Shown here: positions 63,476-64,000 of the stretch, piece by piece
Layout: every line of letters begins with the position of its first letter
Numbering within the stretch: the stretch's first letter is position 1
The notes under the pieces: model-generated
The model's database searches: none
The model's input: only the letters and a program-made list of their open reading frames with translations
Told to the model about the DNA's origin: nothing
From: Halolactibacillus alkaliphilus
Lineage (GTDB): Bacteria; Bacillota; Bacilli; Bacillales; Amphibacillaceae
Assembly (NCBI RefSeq): GCF_900115465.1
Contig: NZ_FOWN01000001.1
Location: 62,001 to 126,000, forward strand
Reading direction: 5' to 3'
DNA: 64,000 bases
Position numbers and translations under genes: made by a program

Positions 63476-63970
63476 ATGCCTAAACCGTCACTAAAAATGG
63501 TTCGTATCGATGAAAGACTGATTCATGGACAAGGTCAAATGTGGATTAAATCACTGGGTGTTAATTTATGTGTTGTTGCAAACGATGAAGCTGCAAATGA
63601 TCCTATTCAGCAATCACTGATGAAATCTGTTGTTCAAGATGTTGGCATGCGTTTTTTCACTATTGATAAAACAATTGAAATTATCCATCGCGCAGCACCA
63701 ACACAACATATCTTTTTAGTTGTAAAAACCGCAGAAGATGCTCTTAAGTTAATACAGGGTGGAGTACCGATTGAGAAATTGAATGTGGGTAATATTCATC
63801 ATGCTGAAGGTAAAACCAAAATTTCGAATTATATTTATGTTGGTGATGAAGATATCGCCGCTTTAAAGGAAATAACAGAAAAATACAATGTAACACTAGA
63901 CACAAGGACATCGCCTATGGCGCCAGATGTTGATGCGTTAGAAAAATTAATGGCAGCATTAAAAAAATAG
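63476..63970 (+). CDS. PTS EIIB, mannose/fructose/sorbose family (AgaV-like)
   Basis: Cytoplasmic phosphoryl carrier, 164 residues, that passes phosphate from EIIA to the incoming sugar. The phosphorylated histidine is His17 in RIDERLIHGQGQ, the hallmark of mannose-family IIB. NVGNIHHAEGKTKISNYIYV near 105-125 is also conserved. ATG 63476 after GAGGAGG; the stop precedes the next gene by 18 bases. Partner subunits IIC, IID and IIA should lie beyond the window. By neighbourhood it would import unsaturated uronate disaccharides. Confidence 0.92.
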   Translation: MPKPSLKMVRIDERLIHGQGQMWIKSLGVNLCVVANDEAANDPIQQSLMKSVVQDVGMRFFTIDKTIEIIHRAAPTQHIFLVVKTAEDALKLIQGGVPIEKLNVGNIHHAEGKTKISNYIYVGDEDIAALKEITEKYNVTLDTRTSPMAPDVDALEKLMAALKK

Positions 63971-63988
63971 TATGAAGGAGGAGATCTT

Positions 63989-64000
63989 ATGGAAATAACA
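63989..64000 (+). CDS. Start of next PTS gene (cut by window end)
   Basis: ATG 63989 stands after GAAGGAGGAG with good spacing and begins MEIT. In mannose-family operons the IIC permease commonly follows IIB, so this is probably IIC. Only four codons are visible. Confidence 0.45.

Noticed and set aside
1-64000. CRISPR arrays, tRNA/rRNA genes, prophage modules, toxin-antitoxin pairs
   Set aside because: Looked for on both strands by eye; no regularly spaced repeats, no cloverleaf with CCA-type arms and no phage structural genes were seen.

Overview
The window reads as chromosome of a low-G+C Gram-positive bacterium, most likely an aerotolerant Lactobacillales-type Bacillota (Carnobacteriaceae/Enterococcaceae-like). 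This rests on AT-rich codon use, strong AGGAGG ribosome sites, CcpA-type cre sites, a Zur box with a zinc-free S14, YesM/YesN regulators and a mannose-family PTS. The genus is inference. No tRNA, rRNA, CRISPR array or intact prophage was seen.

Layout. (1) 1-3.5 kb: 3' end of a DUF2075 ATPase gene, a potassium channel, a decayed IS21-family element with perfect 31-bp inverted repeats, and a DUF1456 gene. (2) 3.7-18.7 kb: a true formylglycine-generating enzyme (sulfatase activator), then a YesM/YesN two-component system, a sugar ABC transporter, and GH42, GH35 and GH20 glycosidases with a YesL-type membrane protein. Together these would take up and trim beta-galactosyl and beta-N-acetylhexosaminyl oligosaccharides. 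(3) 18.8-26.3 kb: purine nucleoside locus, with deoD and a Crp/Fnr regulator on the minus strand and a BmpA-NupABC transporter plus an AzgA-like base permease on the plus strand. Crp-type and cre sites lie in front of deoD. (4) 26.7-34 kb: an M20 amidohydrolase with two small membrane proteins, a chemotaxis receptor, a Zur-controlled pair (unknown protein plus zinc-independent S14), and a diguanylate cyclase. (5) 34.7-48.7 kb: a second sugar ABC transporter, second YesM/YesN pair, second YesL protein and an 1857-residue surface polysaccharide lyase of family 8 (hyaluronate/chondroitin lyase type). The lyase gene is bracketed by ISL3/IS3 remnants and by an imperfect direct repeat. (6) 50.2-64 kb: two copies of a cytoplasmic uronate-oligosaccharide module. 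Each has a heparinase II/III-family lyase, a GH88 unsaturated glucuronyl hydrolase and an unrecognised ~265-residue protein. The copies are separated by an IclR regulator, a transporter-like membrane protein and a GntR regulator, and the second runs into a mannose-family PTS operon that leaves the window.

How the parts fit. The PL8 lyase would cut glycosaminoglycan outside the cell. The ABC transporter and/or PTS would import unsaturated oligosaccharides, GH88 would remove the unsaturated uronic acid, and the heparinase-family enzymes would cleave longer or differently linked fragments. The FGE implies sulfatases elsewhere in the genome, which fits sulfated host glycans (chondroitin, heparan or keratan sulfate). 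The same 13-bp motif, GTTAACACGTTAA, sits at the start region of both transcription units downstream of the GntR gene and is probably its operator.

The least-described content is the paralogous ~265-residue family fixed to the lyase/GH88 modules, the Zur-controlled 143-codon gene with an apparent frame break at its start, and a ~46-bp dispersed repeat present twice in intergenic DNA.
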